Below, piece by piece: positions 36,543 to 44,590 of a DNA stretch of 64,000 nt. The stretch comes from Oscillospiraceae bacterium. GTDB taxonomy: Bacteria; Bacillota; Clostridia; Oscillospirales; Ruminococcaceae. How positions within the stretch are numbered: the first letter of the stretch is position 1; every line of letters begins with the position of its first letter. The stretch lies in contig JAGASH010000005.1 in NCBI GenBank assembly GCA_017847835.1, positions 310,001 through 374,000 on the forward strand. The letters run 5' to 3'. The position numbers were made by a program, and so were the translations under genes. A model generated the notes under the pieces. That model was not told where the DNA came from and ran no database searches. It saw nothing but the letters and a program-made list of their open reading frames with translations.

Positions 36543-37037
36543 ATGGACAAAAAATCCGACAAAGCCGCATTTTTCATCAAAACGGCAATCCGTGTGGTAT
36601 TCGGTGTGCTGATTGTGGCAGTTTTCATCAGAAACGCGTTTCCCGACGTGAAGCAAGCCGTGGTGCTTGAAAACACGGTTTTTTCCCCCGAAAACAGTTC
36701 ATCTGAAATCGCAGTCAGCTCAACCGAGAGCGTTTCATCAAGCAGTTCCGTTCCCGACAGATTTGTTCTCACTGAACCGACCGAAAATCCCGAAAGCAGC
36801 TCGGTTTCGCTGCCCGAGAAAACCGAAAGCGCGCCCGAGATTTCAGCTAAAATCAATATTAACACTGCTTCTGCGGGAGAGCTTGTGAAGCTTTCCGGTA
36901 TCGGCGAAACAAAAGCCGCCGCAATCATCAAGTACCGAAACGAACACGGCGATTTCAAGAGCGTCGATGAAATTGTAAACGTTTCGGGTATCGGCGAGAA
37001 AACTCTCAAAAATATTCGTGATTTTATCACAATTTAA
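36543..37037 (+). CDS. ComEA-like membrane-anchored helix-hairpin-helix protein
   Basis: ComEA binds double-stranded DNA outside the membrane during transformation. The 164 residues have one N-terminal membrane helix (about 10-32), a Ser/Glu-rich linker (about 45-100) and a C-terminal pair of HhH motifs: ININTASAGELVKLSGIGE and IVNVSGIGEKTLKNIRDF. The upstream SLBB-like domain of longer ComEA proteins is missing. TTGACA-17-TAAAAT precedes it. No comEC is adjacent, but dprA lies 1.2 kb downstream on the same strand. Confidence 0.85.
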   Translation: MDKKSDKAAFFIKTAIRVVFGVLIVAVFIRNAFPDVKQAVVLENTVFSPENSSSEIAVSSTESVSSSSSVPDRFVLTEPTENPESSSVSLPEKTESAPEISAKININTASAGELVKLSGIGETKAAAIIKYRNEHGDFKSVDEIVNVSGIGEKTLKNIRDFITI

Positions 37038-37145
37038 GAAAAATTTTCGTATAATCTGACAAAAATCCACTTGATTTTTTTATGGGAATGTGTTATAATA
37101 AGTCCAAATTTAAAAAAATTCAAGGGATTATAAAGGAGTAAAAAA

Positions 37146-38168
37146 ATGGGAAAATCATTTGATTTGCTGTCATTCGGAGAACTTCTGCTCAGACTTTCTC
37201 CCCCTAACAACGAAAGAATTGTAAGCTGTGATACATTTAACAAGCAGGTTGGCGGCGCTGAGCTGAACGTTGTTTCGGGCGCGGCTTTGCTTGGTTTGCG
37301 CACGGGTATCATCACAAAGCTCCCCGCAAACGATGTCGGAAAGTACGTCAAAAACCGAATTCGTTTCGGCGGCGTCAGCGACGACTACATAACCTATGAC
37401 GACAGCAAACACTCTCGTCTTGGCATATATTTCTACGAATACGGCGCTCATCCGCGCAAGCCCGGAATTGTCTACGACAGACAAAACACCTCGGTAAACA
37501 GCATTAATCTAAACGATTATGATGACGAGATGTACAAATCCGCGCGCTGCTTCCACACAACGGGAATTACCCTCGCGCTCAGCAAAAACACGCGCGACGC
37601 TGCTATTGAGATGATAAAGCGCTTTAAGGCAAACGGTGCGCTTATTTCCTTTGACGTAAACTTCAGACTTAACCTCTGGAGCGGTGAGGAAGCAAGAGAG
37701 TGTATCGAGCAGATTTTGCCGTATATCGACATTTTCTTCTGCTCGGAGGACACCGCGCGCCTCACTTTCGGCAAAACAGGCGATGTATACGAGATTATGA
37801 AGAGCTTTTGCAGCGAGTATCCTATTTCTATTATGTGTGCAACTCAGAGAGTTGTCCACAGTCCGAAAATTCACACCTTCGGCTCGGTTATCTATAACGC
37901 AAAAGAGGACAAATTCTACGAGGAAGAGCCGTACAGCAATATCGAGGTTGTCGACCGTATCGGAAGCGGTGACGCTTATATTTCCGGTGTTCTTGCGGGA
38001 TTGCTTTCAAGCGACCTTTCCTGCGAAACCGCTCTGAAATACGGCAACGCGACAGGCTCTGTCAAGAACACGATTGTAGGCGACCTGCCGTCGTCCGACC
38101 TCAAAGAAATCAAGCGTATCATCGAGGAGCACAACTCCAAAGGTCCGCAGACCGAAATGAACCGCTAA
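37146..38168 (+). CDS. PfkB family sugar kinase, 2-keto-3-deoxygluconate kinase-like
   Basis: The 340 residues show the PfkB fold: start DLLSFGELLLRLSPPNNERI, substrate motif KQVGGAELNVVSGAALLGL, and the catalytic signature DRIGSGDAYISGVLAGLL with Asp as base. Resemblance to KdgK (NDVGKY, FDVNFRLNLWS) suggests 2-keto-3-deoxygluconate as substrate, a step of pectin or uronate breakdown, but no other genes of that pathway are near. AAAGGAG precedes the ATG. dprA begins 25 bases later and may share the transcript. Confidence 0.85.
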   Translation: MGKSFDLLSFGELLLRLSPPNNERIVSCDTFNKQVGGAELNVVSGAALLGLRTGIITKLPANDVGKYVKNRIRFGGVSDDYITYDDSKHSRLGIYFYEYGAHPRKPGIVYDRQNTSVNSINLNDYDDEMYKSARCFHTTGITLALSKNTRDAAIEMIKRFKANGALISFDVNFRLNLWSGEEARECIEQILPYIDIFFCSEDTARLTFGKTGDVYEIMKSFCSEYPISIMCATQRVVHSPKIHTFGSVIYNAKEDKFYEEEPYSNIEVVDRIGSGDAYISGVLAGLLSSDLSCETALKYGNATGSVKNTIVGDLPSSDLKEIKRIIEEHNSKGPQTEMNR

Positions 38169-38192
38169 AATACCCGTTTGGGAGGAATTATT

Positions 38193-39125
38193 TTGTCCGA
38201 AGCAAGCTCCGTGGAAATCTGGCTGTGGCTGCTTATGGTTATGACGCCGCACAACCCGAAAACCGCGCTGATTTTGTCGCAGTACGACAACAACGCAAAA
38301 GCTGCCGCAGAGGCAGTTCGCGACGGTAAAATACCCTTTCTCTCCGAGGAAGAAAAGCGCAGAGCCGCTGAAATCAGAAGCGGTGCCGTGCAAAACGTTC
38401 TTGCGGTTTGCAGGGAAAACAATGTCGCGGTTATTTCACTTGACGACGAGCGTTATCCGAGGCTGCTCAAAAACATCGAAAACCCGCCTGTAATACTGTT
38501 CTGCGCGGGTGATATCAGCGGTCTTGACGAAGCGTTTACGCTTTCGGTTGTCGGGACAAGATTTGCGTCGGACTATGGTTTTTCCGTGACAAAATCGCTG
38601 GTTTCTTCGCTTGCAAAGCTCGGTGCCGTGATTACAAGCGGACTTGCCGTGGGTCTTGACTCAGCGGCACATCGCGCTTGTATTGACGCGGGCGGACGGA
38701 CAATCGGAGTCTGCGGCTGCGGAATTTTCGTGGATTATCCCAAGGGACACGGTGCTTTGAAGCAGAAAATCATCGAAAAAGGCGGCGCGGTTATAAGCGA
38801 GCTGCTCCCGTATACAAAGCCGTCGGGAGGATATTTTCAGCACAGAAACCGCATTATTTCGGGGCTTTCGCTGGGAACACTTGTTCTCGAAGCGGGAGAA
38901 GTCAGCGGATGTCTGCTCACAGCACAGCACGCCCTCGAACAGGGACGAGAAATCTTTGCCGTTCCGCCGCACGATATTCTTGACGCGCATTTTGCGGGAA
39001 CTGCCGCGCTAATCCGCGACGGTGCAACTCCCGTTTTCAGCTATATCGATATCGTGAGAACGCTTATGAAAAACGGCAGTCTTAGCGATTATCTGAGAAA
39101 AATGCTCGGTGAAAACAAGTGCTAA
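38193..39125 (+). CDS. dprA: DNA-processing protein DprA
   Basis: DprA protects incoming single-stranded DNA and loads RecA in transformation. The 310 residues have the Rossmann-like DprA core: VVGTRFASDYG, ITSGLAVGLDSAAHRACI, IGVCGCGIFVDYPKGH, ISGLSLGTLVLEAGEVSG, and IFAVPP. The C-terminal winged-helix domain of some DprA proteins is missing. TTG 38193 is chosen as start because GGGAGGA lies six bases upstream; the earlier TTG at 38178 precedes the ribosome site. Confidence 0.93.
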   Translation: MSEASSVEIWLWLLMVMTPHNPKTALILSQYDNNAKAAAEAVRDGKIPFLSEEEKRRAAEIRSGAVQNVLAVCRENNVAVISLDDERYPRLLKNIENPPVILFCAGDISGLDEAFTLSVVGTRFASDYGFSVTKSLVSSLAKLGAVITSGLAVGLDSAAHRACIDAGGRTIGVCGCGIFVDYPKGHGALKQKIIEKGGAVISELLPYTKPSGGYFQHRNRIISGLSLGTLVLEAGEVSGCLLTAQHALEQGREIFAVPPHDILDAHFAGTAALIRDGATPVFSYIDIVRTLMKNGSLSDYLRKMLGENKC

Positions 39126-39128
39126 ACA

Positions 39129-39152
39129 GCGGGGGCAACCCCGCTTTAACTT
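39129..39152 (+). terminator. GNRA-loop hairpin behind dprA
   Basis: GCGGGG/CCCCGC closes a GCAA tetraloop and is followed by TTTAACTT, four bases after the dprA stop. A near copy, GGCGGGGGCAACTCCGCCTTAACT, occurs at 39279-39302. Confidence 0.65.
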
Positions 39153-39172
39153 GTCGAAAAATCAAAAACAAA

Positions 39173-39277
39173 CAGGCTGCCGAGAAGCCGCCGGATGCTA
39201 GGAAACCGACGTGCGGCTAGGCTTTGTGCCTGCCGAACGTCGGCTGACGACGCAGACGGTGGTTTATCGGCAGCCTG
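39173..39277. other. Structured palindromic element between dprA and the MATE gene
   Basis: A 105-base segment is bounded by a perfect 11-base inverted repeat CAGGCTGCCGA/TCGGCAGCCTG. Inside, AAGCCGCC (39185-39192) pairs with GGTGGTTT (39258-39265) through wobbles. A long hairpin CCGACGT-CGGC-AGGC / GCCT-GCCG-ACGTCGG with loop TTTGT spans 39206-39243. The segment lies between two similar GCAA-tetraloop hairpins (39129-39144, 39279-39296). It could be a structured RNA in the leader of the MATE gene or a small palindromic mobile element. No target-site duplication is visible and no known riboswitch consensus fits. Confidence 0.5.
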
Positions 39278-39331
39278 CGGCGGGGGCAACTCCGCCTTAA
39301 CTACTGAAAAAAAGTGAAAAAGGATTAAAAA

Positions 39332-40711
39332 ATGTCGGAAAATGTAAAAGAAAACCCGCTCGGGTGTGAGCCTGTCGGGAAACTTATGATGAAATTTGCC
39401 GTGCCGAGTATTATCGCAATGCTTGTCGGCGCGCTTTACAATATAGTAGACCAGCTTTTTATCGGACAGGCTGTCGGACTGCTCGGAAACTCCGCGACAA
39501 ACGTTGCTTTTCCGCTGTCGATGTCTTGCATTTCGCTTGCTTTGCTCTTCGGAATAGGCGGAGCGTCTTGCTTTAATCTTGCTATGGGCAAGGGTGAAAC
39601 CGAAAAAGCTCCGCTGTTTATCGGAAACTCTATTACAATGCTTGCTGTTTGCGGAGTAATTCTCGCGGCTGCTACGCTTTGCTTCCTCACACCGATGATG
39701 AGGCTTTTCGGCTCGCCCGACGATGTTCTTCCCTACGCGCAGGATTATGTGTTTATATCGGCTTTCGGGTTCCCTTTTCTGATTGTTTCGGTCGGCGGAG
39801 GTCACCTAATCCGCGCTGACGGAAGCCCTCGAATGACAATGCTCTGCAACCTTATCGGCGCTGTCATAAACACAATTCTGGACGCGGTTTTTGTGCTCGA
39901 GCTGGGCTGGGAAATGAAAGGCGCTGCGTTTGCGACAATAATCGGGCAAATCGTTTCCGCAGTGATTGTGATTGCCTACCTGTTTCGGTTTAAAACCGTA
40001 AAGCTGTCGCTGCAGCACTTTAAGGTAAATCTGCGCGTCACTTTGAGGATTGCTTCAATCGGAATGGCTTCGTTTTTCAACCAGATTGCGATGATGATTG
40101 TGCAGATTGTCCTCAACAACTCGCTGAAAAACTACGGCGCGCTTTCGATATACGGTGACGCAATTCCGCTTGCCTGCGCGGGAATTGTAATGAAGGTAAA
40201 TCAGGTGATTTTCTCCGTGGTAATCGGTCTGGGACAAGGCTCACAGCCGATTGAGAGCTTCAACTACGGCGCGCGGAAGTACGACAGGGTGCGAAAAGCG
40301 TATATGCTGGCGCTGGGTATTGCCGCAGCGATTTCGGTTGCGTCTTTCGTCGCGTATCAGCTTTTCCCGCGGGAAATTCTTGCGCTTTTCGGCAGCGACG
40401 AGCCCGAGATATACTTTGAATTCGGCGAAAAATTCTTCCGTATTTTCCTGCTGCTTACACCGCTTGTTTGTATTCAGCCCGTCACGGCAACTTTTTTCAC
40501 ATCAATCGGCAAACCCATAAAGGGAATTTTCCTCTCCCTCACGAGGCAGATAATTTTCTTCCTGCCTATGCTGATTGTACTGCCGCTTTTCTTCGGTATT
40601 GACGGAATATTGTACACGGGACCTGTCGCGGATTTGATTTCGGCGGTTGCTGCGGTTTTAATGGCTTTAATGGAGTTCAGAGCAATGCGAAAACTCGAAA
40701 AGTCAGCCTGA
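39332..40711 (+). CDS. MATE family multidrug efflux transporter
   Basis: The 459 residues form about twelve membrane helices in two MatE repeats: PLGCEPVGKLMMKFAVPSII and YNIVDQLFIGQAVG at the start of the first, ASIGMASFFNQIAMM for the second, and FNYGARKYDRVRKAY, the conserved loop after helix 7-8. MATE proteins export cationic drugs in exchange for Na+ or H+. AAAGGA precedes the ATG. A structured element of unknown role fills most of the upstream gap. Confidence 0.93.
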   Translation: MSENVKENPLGCEPVGKLMMKFAVPSIIAMLVGALYNIVDQLFIGQAVGLLGNSATNVAFPLSMSCISLALLFGIGGASCFNLAMGKGETEKAPLFIGNSITMLAVCGVILAAATLCFLTPMMRLFGSPDDVLPYAQDYVFISAFGFPFLIVSVGGGHLIRADGSPRMTMLCNLIGAVINTILDAVFVLELGWEMKGAAFATIIGQIVSAVIVIAYLFRFKTVKLSLQHFKVNLRVTLRIASIGMASFFNQIAMMIVQIVLNNSLKNYGALSIYGDAIPLACAGIVMKVNQVIFSVVIGLGQGSQPIESFNYGARKYDRVRKAYMLALGIAAAISVASFVAYQLFPREILALFGSDEPEIYFEFGEKFFRIFLLLTPLVCIQPVTATFFTSIGKPIKGIFLSLTRQIIFFLPMLIVLPLFFGIDGILYTGPVADLISAVAAVLMALMEFRAMRKLEKSA

Positions 40712-40727
40712 CAAAACAACATAAAAA

Positions 40728-40760
40728 ACCGGCGGAGCATTACCCCGCCGGTGATTTTTT
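40728..40760. terminator. Bidirectional terminator between the MATE and KAP genes
   Basis: ACCGGCGG/CCGCCGGT (40728-40735, 40745-40752) is flanked by an A-run on the left and GATTTTTT on the right. Confidence 0.88.
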
Positions 40761-40767
40761 ATCGGAA

Positions 40768-42555
40768 TTAGTTGAGGATTGTCGGCTGCTCGTGAACCTT
40801 TACGGTTTCGATTGCTTTCTCCATAACCTCGATAATGGTATTCTTTATGCCCTCGCTGTCCTTTACGGCAAACTCTCCGACATAGTCATAATCCATACTC
40901 AGCTTTTTGCCCGAGAAGCTGCTTTCAGCCTTTCTGCCGAGCATAAGCGGGTCGTTTCCGAGAGTGTCGAACATAACGTCGTTCTTGCAGTATTTCCACA
41001 AATCATCGCCGACAGGCTCGTTGTTCGGAGCCTTTGTGATGTTTCTTACCATAAACTTGACAACGCGAGTGTTTTTAATCGTGTGTCTGATTGAGTAAAC
41101 AACCGAGAACTCAAATCCTGCGTATGCCTTGAACGAAGAATAGCCGCACGCTTCGGTTGTACCCGCCTGATAAGACGGCTGGAAGTATACGCTGTTCTTG
41201 TAGTGAGATTTGAGCTCGGCATTGATGATTTCAACGAGCTTGCGGTTTTCGTCCTGCTTATCCTGGTCGTTAGACTCAATCATATTGCCGACAGAGGTTA
41301 CGGTTGCCTCTCTGATAACGGTACGCAGGATTTCATCATCGGATACATTGTCATAGTAGCTTGCACGGATTGCTCTCTGGAAGTGAGGCATAAACTTGCG
41401 CACTCTTCTAATCATATCCTCGTCAATTCTGCCGTCCTCGTCCGTGAAAACAGTACGCATAATTTCAGCGTTGCCGCGCATTTCCTCGTCGTTCATAAAT
41501 ACAGTGAGCGAGTTTGCGTCAAGCAGGCTGCTGGACGAAAGCAGGAACCAATACAGCTTCTCAAAGCTTGTTTGCAGGCAGATTACCGCAAACAAAGCGC
41601 GCTGTCTGGTGATTTTGCTAATGCTGGGATCTCCGGTGGACTTTACCTCGCCCCTTTCAAGAGCTGCCTTTTCTTCATATTCGGATTCGATGTCAATTGT
41701 AGCGTCAAGCAGACGGAAAGTATTGAACAGGCGCTTCATACCGCGCGGATTAAAGCCGATTGAGCTTCCGATAAGGCTCTTGAACAGGCTGATATCGTTC
41801 TTTTTGAGGATTGTTTCGTCCCAGGAATCAAATTCGGTTCTGACGAACTTTTCGATGTCATATTTTTCAACGGGAACGTTGAACGGGAGCTGAATCATCT
41901 TTTCAAAGAAATCTCTGCTGTCCTTAACGCCGTATTTCTGGCGAATTCCTTCGGTTACGGTATCATTGTTCACTGCGAGAATGAAAACGCACTTTTCGCA
42001 GTCAATGAACATTTTGAGATATTCAAGCAAATCCACTGCCTTTACGGGCTGCAAGCGGTCAAGGTCATCGATGAAGAAAGCAATTCTGTCGCTTTTTGTA
42101 TCGCAGAGCTTCTGGTCAACCGCTGCCTGGAACTCGTTTTTGAGCGCGCGGATTTCATCTACAACCGCACACGCTTCTTCAGCCTTGCGAGGCTTTTCGG
42201 CAATGCTGGAAAACAGGTTCATAACGTTGCGGAAATGCGCGCCGCCGTCGTTAAGCTCCTTTATAAGCAGTGAAATCACGGAGAAAGTCAGACCGACATT
42301 GAACTGCGAGGACTGCCACGCATTAATGCTGATAACGGTGGTGTTATTTTGCTCCAGCTTTTCCCTAATCATTTTCAGCATACTTGTACGGCCGCTTCCG
42401 CCGCTGCCCTGAATGGAAATTGTCATCGGAGTATCGCAGCTTCCGATGTACCCGCAAAGTCCTTCTATGTATGCCTCGGTGCTAAAGCTGTCCTCAGAGC
42501 TGCCCGAAATAGGCAAATCTGCTTTTCCGAAACATTTGTTCTCAAAATCGTTCAT
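40768..42555 (-). CDS. KAP family P-loop NTPase with altered Walker A
   Basis: The 595 residues have the KAP NTPase layout: a P-loop near residue 50, INAWQSSQF (the W-Q motif after the first strand), Walker B RIAFFIDDLDRLQP and a downstream VFILAVNNDTV sensor-like strand. The Walker A reads GSGGSGRTS: the invariant Lys is Arg (codon CGT), which should weaken or abolish hydrolysis. The usual membrane insertion of KAP proteins is absent. Residues about 430-595 are an unassigned beta-rich C-terminal region. KAP proteins occur in phage-defence and membrane-associated signalling contexts, but no partner gene is coupled here. It is divergent from the second MATE gene and monocistronic. Confidence 0.85.
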   Translation of the reverse strand: MNDFENKCFGKADLPISGSSEDSFSTEAYIEGLCGYIGSCDTPMTISIQGSGGSGRTSMLKMIREKLEQNNTTVISINAWQSSQFNVGLTFSVISLLIKELNDGGAHFRNVMNLFSSIAEKPRKAEEACAVVDEIRALKNEFQAAVDQKLCDTKSDRIAFFIDDLDRLQPVKAVDLLEYLKMFIDCEKCVFILAVNNDTVTEGIRQKYGVKDSRDFFEKMIQLPFNVPVEKYDIEKFVRTEFDSWDETILKKNDISLFKSLIGSSIGFNPRGMKRLFNTFRLLDATIDIESEYEEKAALERGEVKSTGDPSISKITRQRALFAVICLQTSFEKLYWFLLSSSSLLDANSLTVFMNDEEMRGNAEIMRTVFTDEDGRIDEDMIRRVRKFMPHFQRAIRASYYDNVSDDEILRTVIREATVTSVGNMIESNDQDKQDENRKLVEIINAELKSHYKNSVYFQPSYQAGTTEACGYSSFKAYAGFEFSVVYSIRHTIKNTRVVKFMVRNITKAPNNEPVGDDLWKYCKNDVMFDTLGNDPLMLGRKAESSFSGKKLSMDYDYVGEFAVKDSEGIKNTIIEVMEKAIETVKVHEQPTILN

Positions 42556-42593
42556 TGGCCAAAACTCCTTTTCAAAAAAATTTTGATATTTTT

Positions 42594-42622
42594 ATTATAC
42601 AGCTTTTACAATATTTTGTCAA
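42594..42622 (-). promoter_or_regulatory. Promoter of the KAP NTPase gene
   Basis: On the minus strand TTGACA (42622-42617) and TATAAT (42599-42594), 17-base spacer; AAAAGGAG precedes the ATG. Confidence 0.78.
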
Positions 42623-42684
42623 GCAATTTCCACAAAAAGAAAAAGTTTTTGTGCAAAATCACACAAATCAAAAAGACAGATTTG

Positions 42685-42713
42685 TTGACAAAAATAACGG
42701 AAAATGTTATAAT
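42685..42713 (+). promoter_or_regulatory. Promoter of the second MATE gene
   Basis: TTGACA (42685-42690) and TATAAT (42708-42713), 17-base spacer. It implies a leader of about 25 bases. Confidence 0.78.
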
Positions 42714-42743
42714 TATGGCAGAAAACCAGAAAGAAGCGAGATA

Positions 42744-44102
42744 ATGACAAACGATTTTTCAAAGGGCTCGGTAAAAAGAAATATAGTGTCGCAGGCGGTT
42801 CCGCTTGTATTTGCGCAGATTACCCAGCTTTTGTACAATGTAGTTGACCGGATTTATATCGGACATCTTCCCGAAGCGGACAGTATGGCTCTCACGGGAA
42901 TAGGTCTTGTTTTCCCGATTACAACCCTTATCGCGGCTTTTACAAACCTTTTCGGTATGGGCGGCACTCCGCTTTTTTCCATTGCGCGCGGTGCAAAGGA
43001 CGATGAAAAAGCCCGCAAAATCCTCGGAAATACGTTCTCGCTGCTTTTGTCAAGCTCGGTTGTTCTGCTTGTGTTGTGCTATGTTTTCCGTGAACCCGTG
43101 CTGTTTTTGTTCGGAGCAAGTGAAAACTCCTACGTTTACGCGGACGATTACCTCAAAATCTACCTCGTCGGAACACCTTTCCTTATGCTCTCGACAGGCT
43201 TGAACGGGTTCATCAACGCGCAGGGCTTCCCGAAAATCGGAATGCTGACAACGGCAATCGGCGCTGTTCTCAATCTTGCGCTCGACCCGCTGTTCATTTT
43301 CGCGCTTGATATGGGAGTAAGCGGCGCGGCAGCCGCAACCGTAATAAGTCAGATTGTATCGGCGGTCTGGGTGCTGAAATTCCTGACGGGCAAAAAAGCC
43401 CTGATGAAAATCCAACGGAAATACCTCAAAATCGACCTACGCCTCACAGGAAAAATAATGTCGCTCGGTCTTGCGGCATTTATCGTACAGGCAACAAACT
43501 GCGCTGTTCAGGTTGTGTGCAACTCCACGCTGAAAATCGTCGGCGGCGACTTGTACGTCGGGATTATGACGATAATCAACTCCGTGCGCGATATTCTTCA
43601 TCTCCCCGTACAGGGAATTACCCACGGCGCGCAGCCCGTACTCGGGTATAACTACGGCGCGCGCGAATACCCCCGCGTAAAAGAAGGCATCAGATTTATG
43701 GCTTTTCTCGGCATTGTCTATACCGCGATTGCTTGGGTTTTCGTGCTGCTTGCGCCGAAGCTGCTGATTTCCGCGTTTACAGACGATTTGCAGATGATTG
43801 AAAAAGGCGTTTCAGCGCTTCATATTTACTTCTTCGGATTTGTTTTTATGGCTTTTCAGTTCACGGGACAATCCACTTTTCAGGCTCTCGGATACTCAAA
43901 ACGCGCGATTTTCTTCTCGCTGCTGAGAAAAGCGATAATCGTTATCCCGCTTACGATAATTCTTCCGCAGGTCGGCTTCGGTGTTGACGGAATTTTCCTC
44001 GCAGAGCCGATTTCAAATGCAGTCGGCGGGCTTGCTTGCTTTTTCACGATGTATTTCACAGTTTACCGAAAGCTCGGCAAAAACAAAACGGCTGAATTTT
44101 AA
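42744..44102 (+). CDS. MATE family multidrug efflux transporter (second copy)
   Basis: The 452 residues have about twelve membrane helices and MatE motifs: NIVSQAVPLVFAQITQLLYN, VDRIYIGHLPE, LSTGLNGFINAQG, and GAQPVLGYNYGAREYPRVKEG. It is clearly a different subgroup from the MATE protein at 39332. ATG 42744 is used because the promoter lies at 42685-42713 and an open frame reaching back to 42555 would run through it. A minus-strand terminator stem overlaps its last codons. Confidence 0.92.
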   Translation: MTNDFSKGSVKRNIVSQAVPLVFAQITQLLYNVVDRIYIGHLPEADSMALTGIGLVFPITTLIAAFTNLFGMGGTPLFSIARGAKDDEKARKILGNTFSLLLSSSVVLLVLCYVFREPVLFLFGASENSYVYADDYLKIYLVGTPFLMLSTGLNGFINAQGFPKIGMLTTAIGAVLNLALDPLFIFALDMGVSGAAAATVISQIVSAVWVLKFLTGKKALMKIQRKYLKIDLRLTGKIMSLGLAAFIVQATNCAVQVVCNSTLKIVGGDLYVGIMTIINSVRDILHLPVQGITHGAQPVLGYNYGAREYPRVKEGIRFMAFLGIVYTAIAWVFVLLAPKLLISAFTDDLQMIEKGVSALHIYFFGFVFMAFQFTGQSTFQALGYSKRAIFFSLLRKAIIVIPLTIILPQVGFGVDGIFLAEPISNAVGGLACFFTMYFTVYRKLGKNKTAEF

Positions 44103-44112
44103 GGTTCAGCCG
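44080..44112 (-). terminator. Terminator of the guanine deaminase gene, overlapping the MATE 3' end
   Basis: On the minus strand CGGCTGAA/TTCAGCCG (44112-44105, 44096-44089) is followed by TTTTGTTTTTG. It lies within and just past the MATE stop region. Confidence 0.75.
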
Positions 44113-44120
44113 CTATGTAA

Positions 44121-44576
44121 TCAATAGTTCGTTTTGCGTCTTTTCGCGTTGTATTTTTTGTACAATTCAAGGCACTCGGCGCGGTCGGTTTCGGTGAAAA
44201 GCAGTTGTTTCAGCTTGTCGCAGTCCTCGTAGAAACGCTTGTCGCGAAAGCCGATAAGCTCGGTGTCGTCAACATTACAGCCGTAATACACCTTTGAGAT
44301 ATTTGCCCACAAAATCGCTCCGAAGCACATCGGGCAAGGCTCGCCCGTGGTGTACAGCTCACAGCCCGTCAAGTCAAAAGTCCCGAGATTTTTGCTTGCG
44401 TCGCGGATTGCCATAATCTCACCGTGACAGGTTGCGTCACGCTGCTTCACGACCTCGTTGTGACCGCGCCCGACAACCTTCCCGTCTTTCACGATAACGC
44501 ACCCGAAAGGTCCGCCCTCGCCGCTTTCAATACCGCTTTCCGCTTCTTTTAAAGCGAGCTCCATAAACTCGTTCAT
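44121..44576 (-). CDS. Guanine/nucleoside deaminase (CDA fold)
   Basis: The 151 residues carry the zinc deaminase motifs: CHGEIMAIRDA (zinc His and catalytic Glu in H-x-E form) and EPCPMCFGAILWANI (PCxxC with two zinc Cys). GGPFGCVIVKDGKVV and the C-terminal FYED...YKKYNAKR match B. subtilis-type guanine deaminase better than the tRNA deaminase TadA, so guanine to xanthine is the probable reaction. ATG 44576 is chosen because GGGAGG lies upstream; the in-frame extension to 44606 overlaps the apbE gene. It is 14 bases behind apbE. Confidence 0.85.
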   Translation of the reverse strand: MNEFMELALKEAESGIESGEGGPFGCVIVKDGKVVGRGHNEVVKQRDATCHGEIMAIRDASKNLGTFDLTGCELYTTGEPCPMCFGAILWANISKVYYGCNVDDTELIGFRDKRFYEDCDKLKQLLFTETDRAECLELYKKYNAKRRKTNY

Positions 44577-44590
44577 TGCAAAACCTCCCG

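Noticed and set aside
39146..39805. 219-codon minus-strand frame across the structured element
   Set aside because: It runs antisense into the MATE gene, is rich in basic residues typical of shadow frames, and has no ribosome site.
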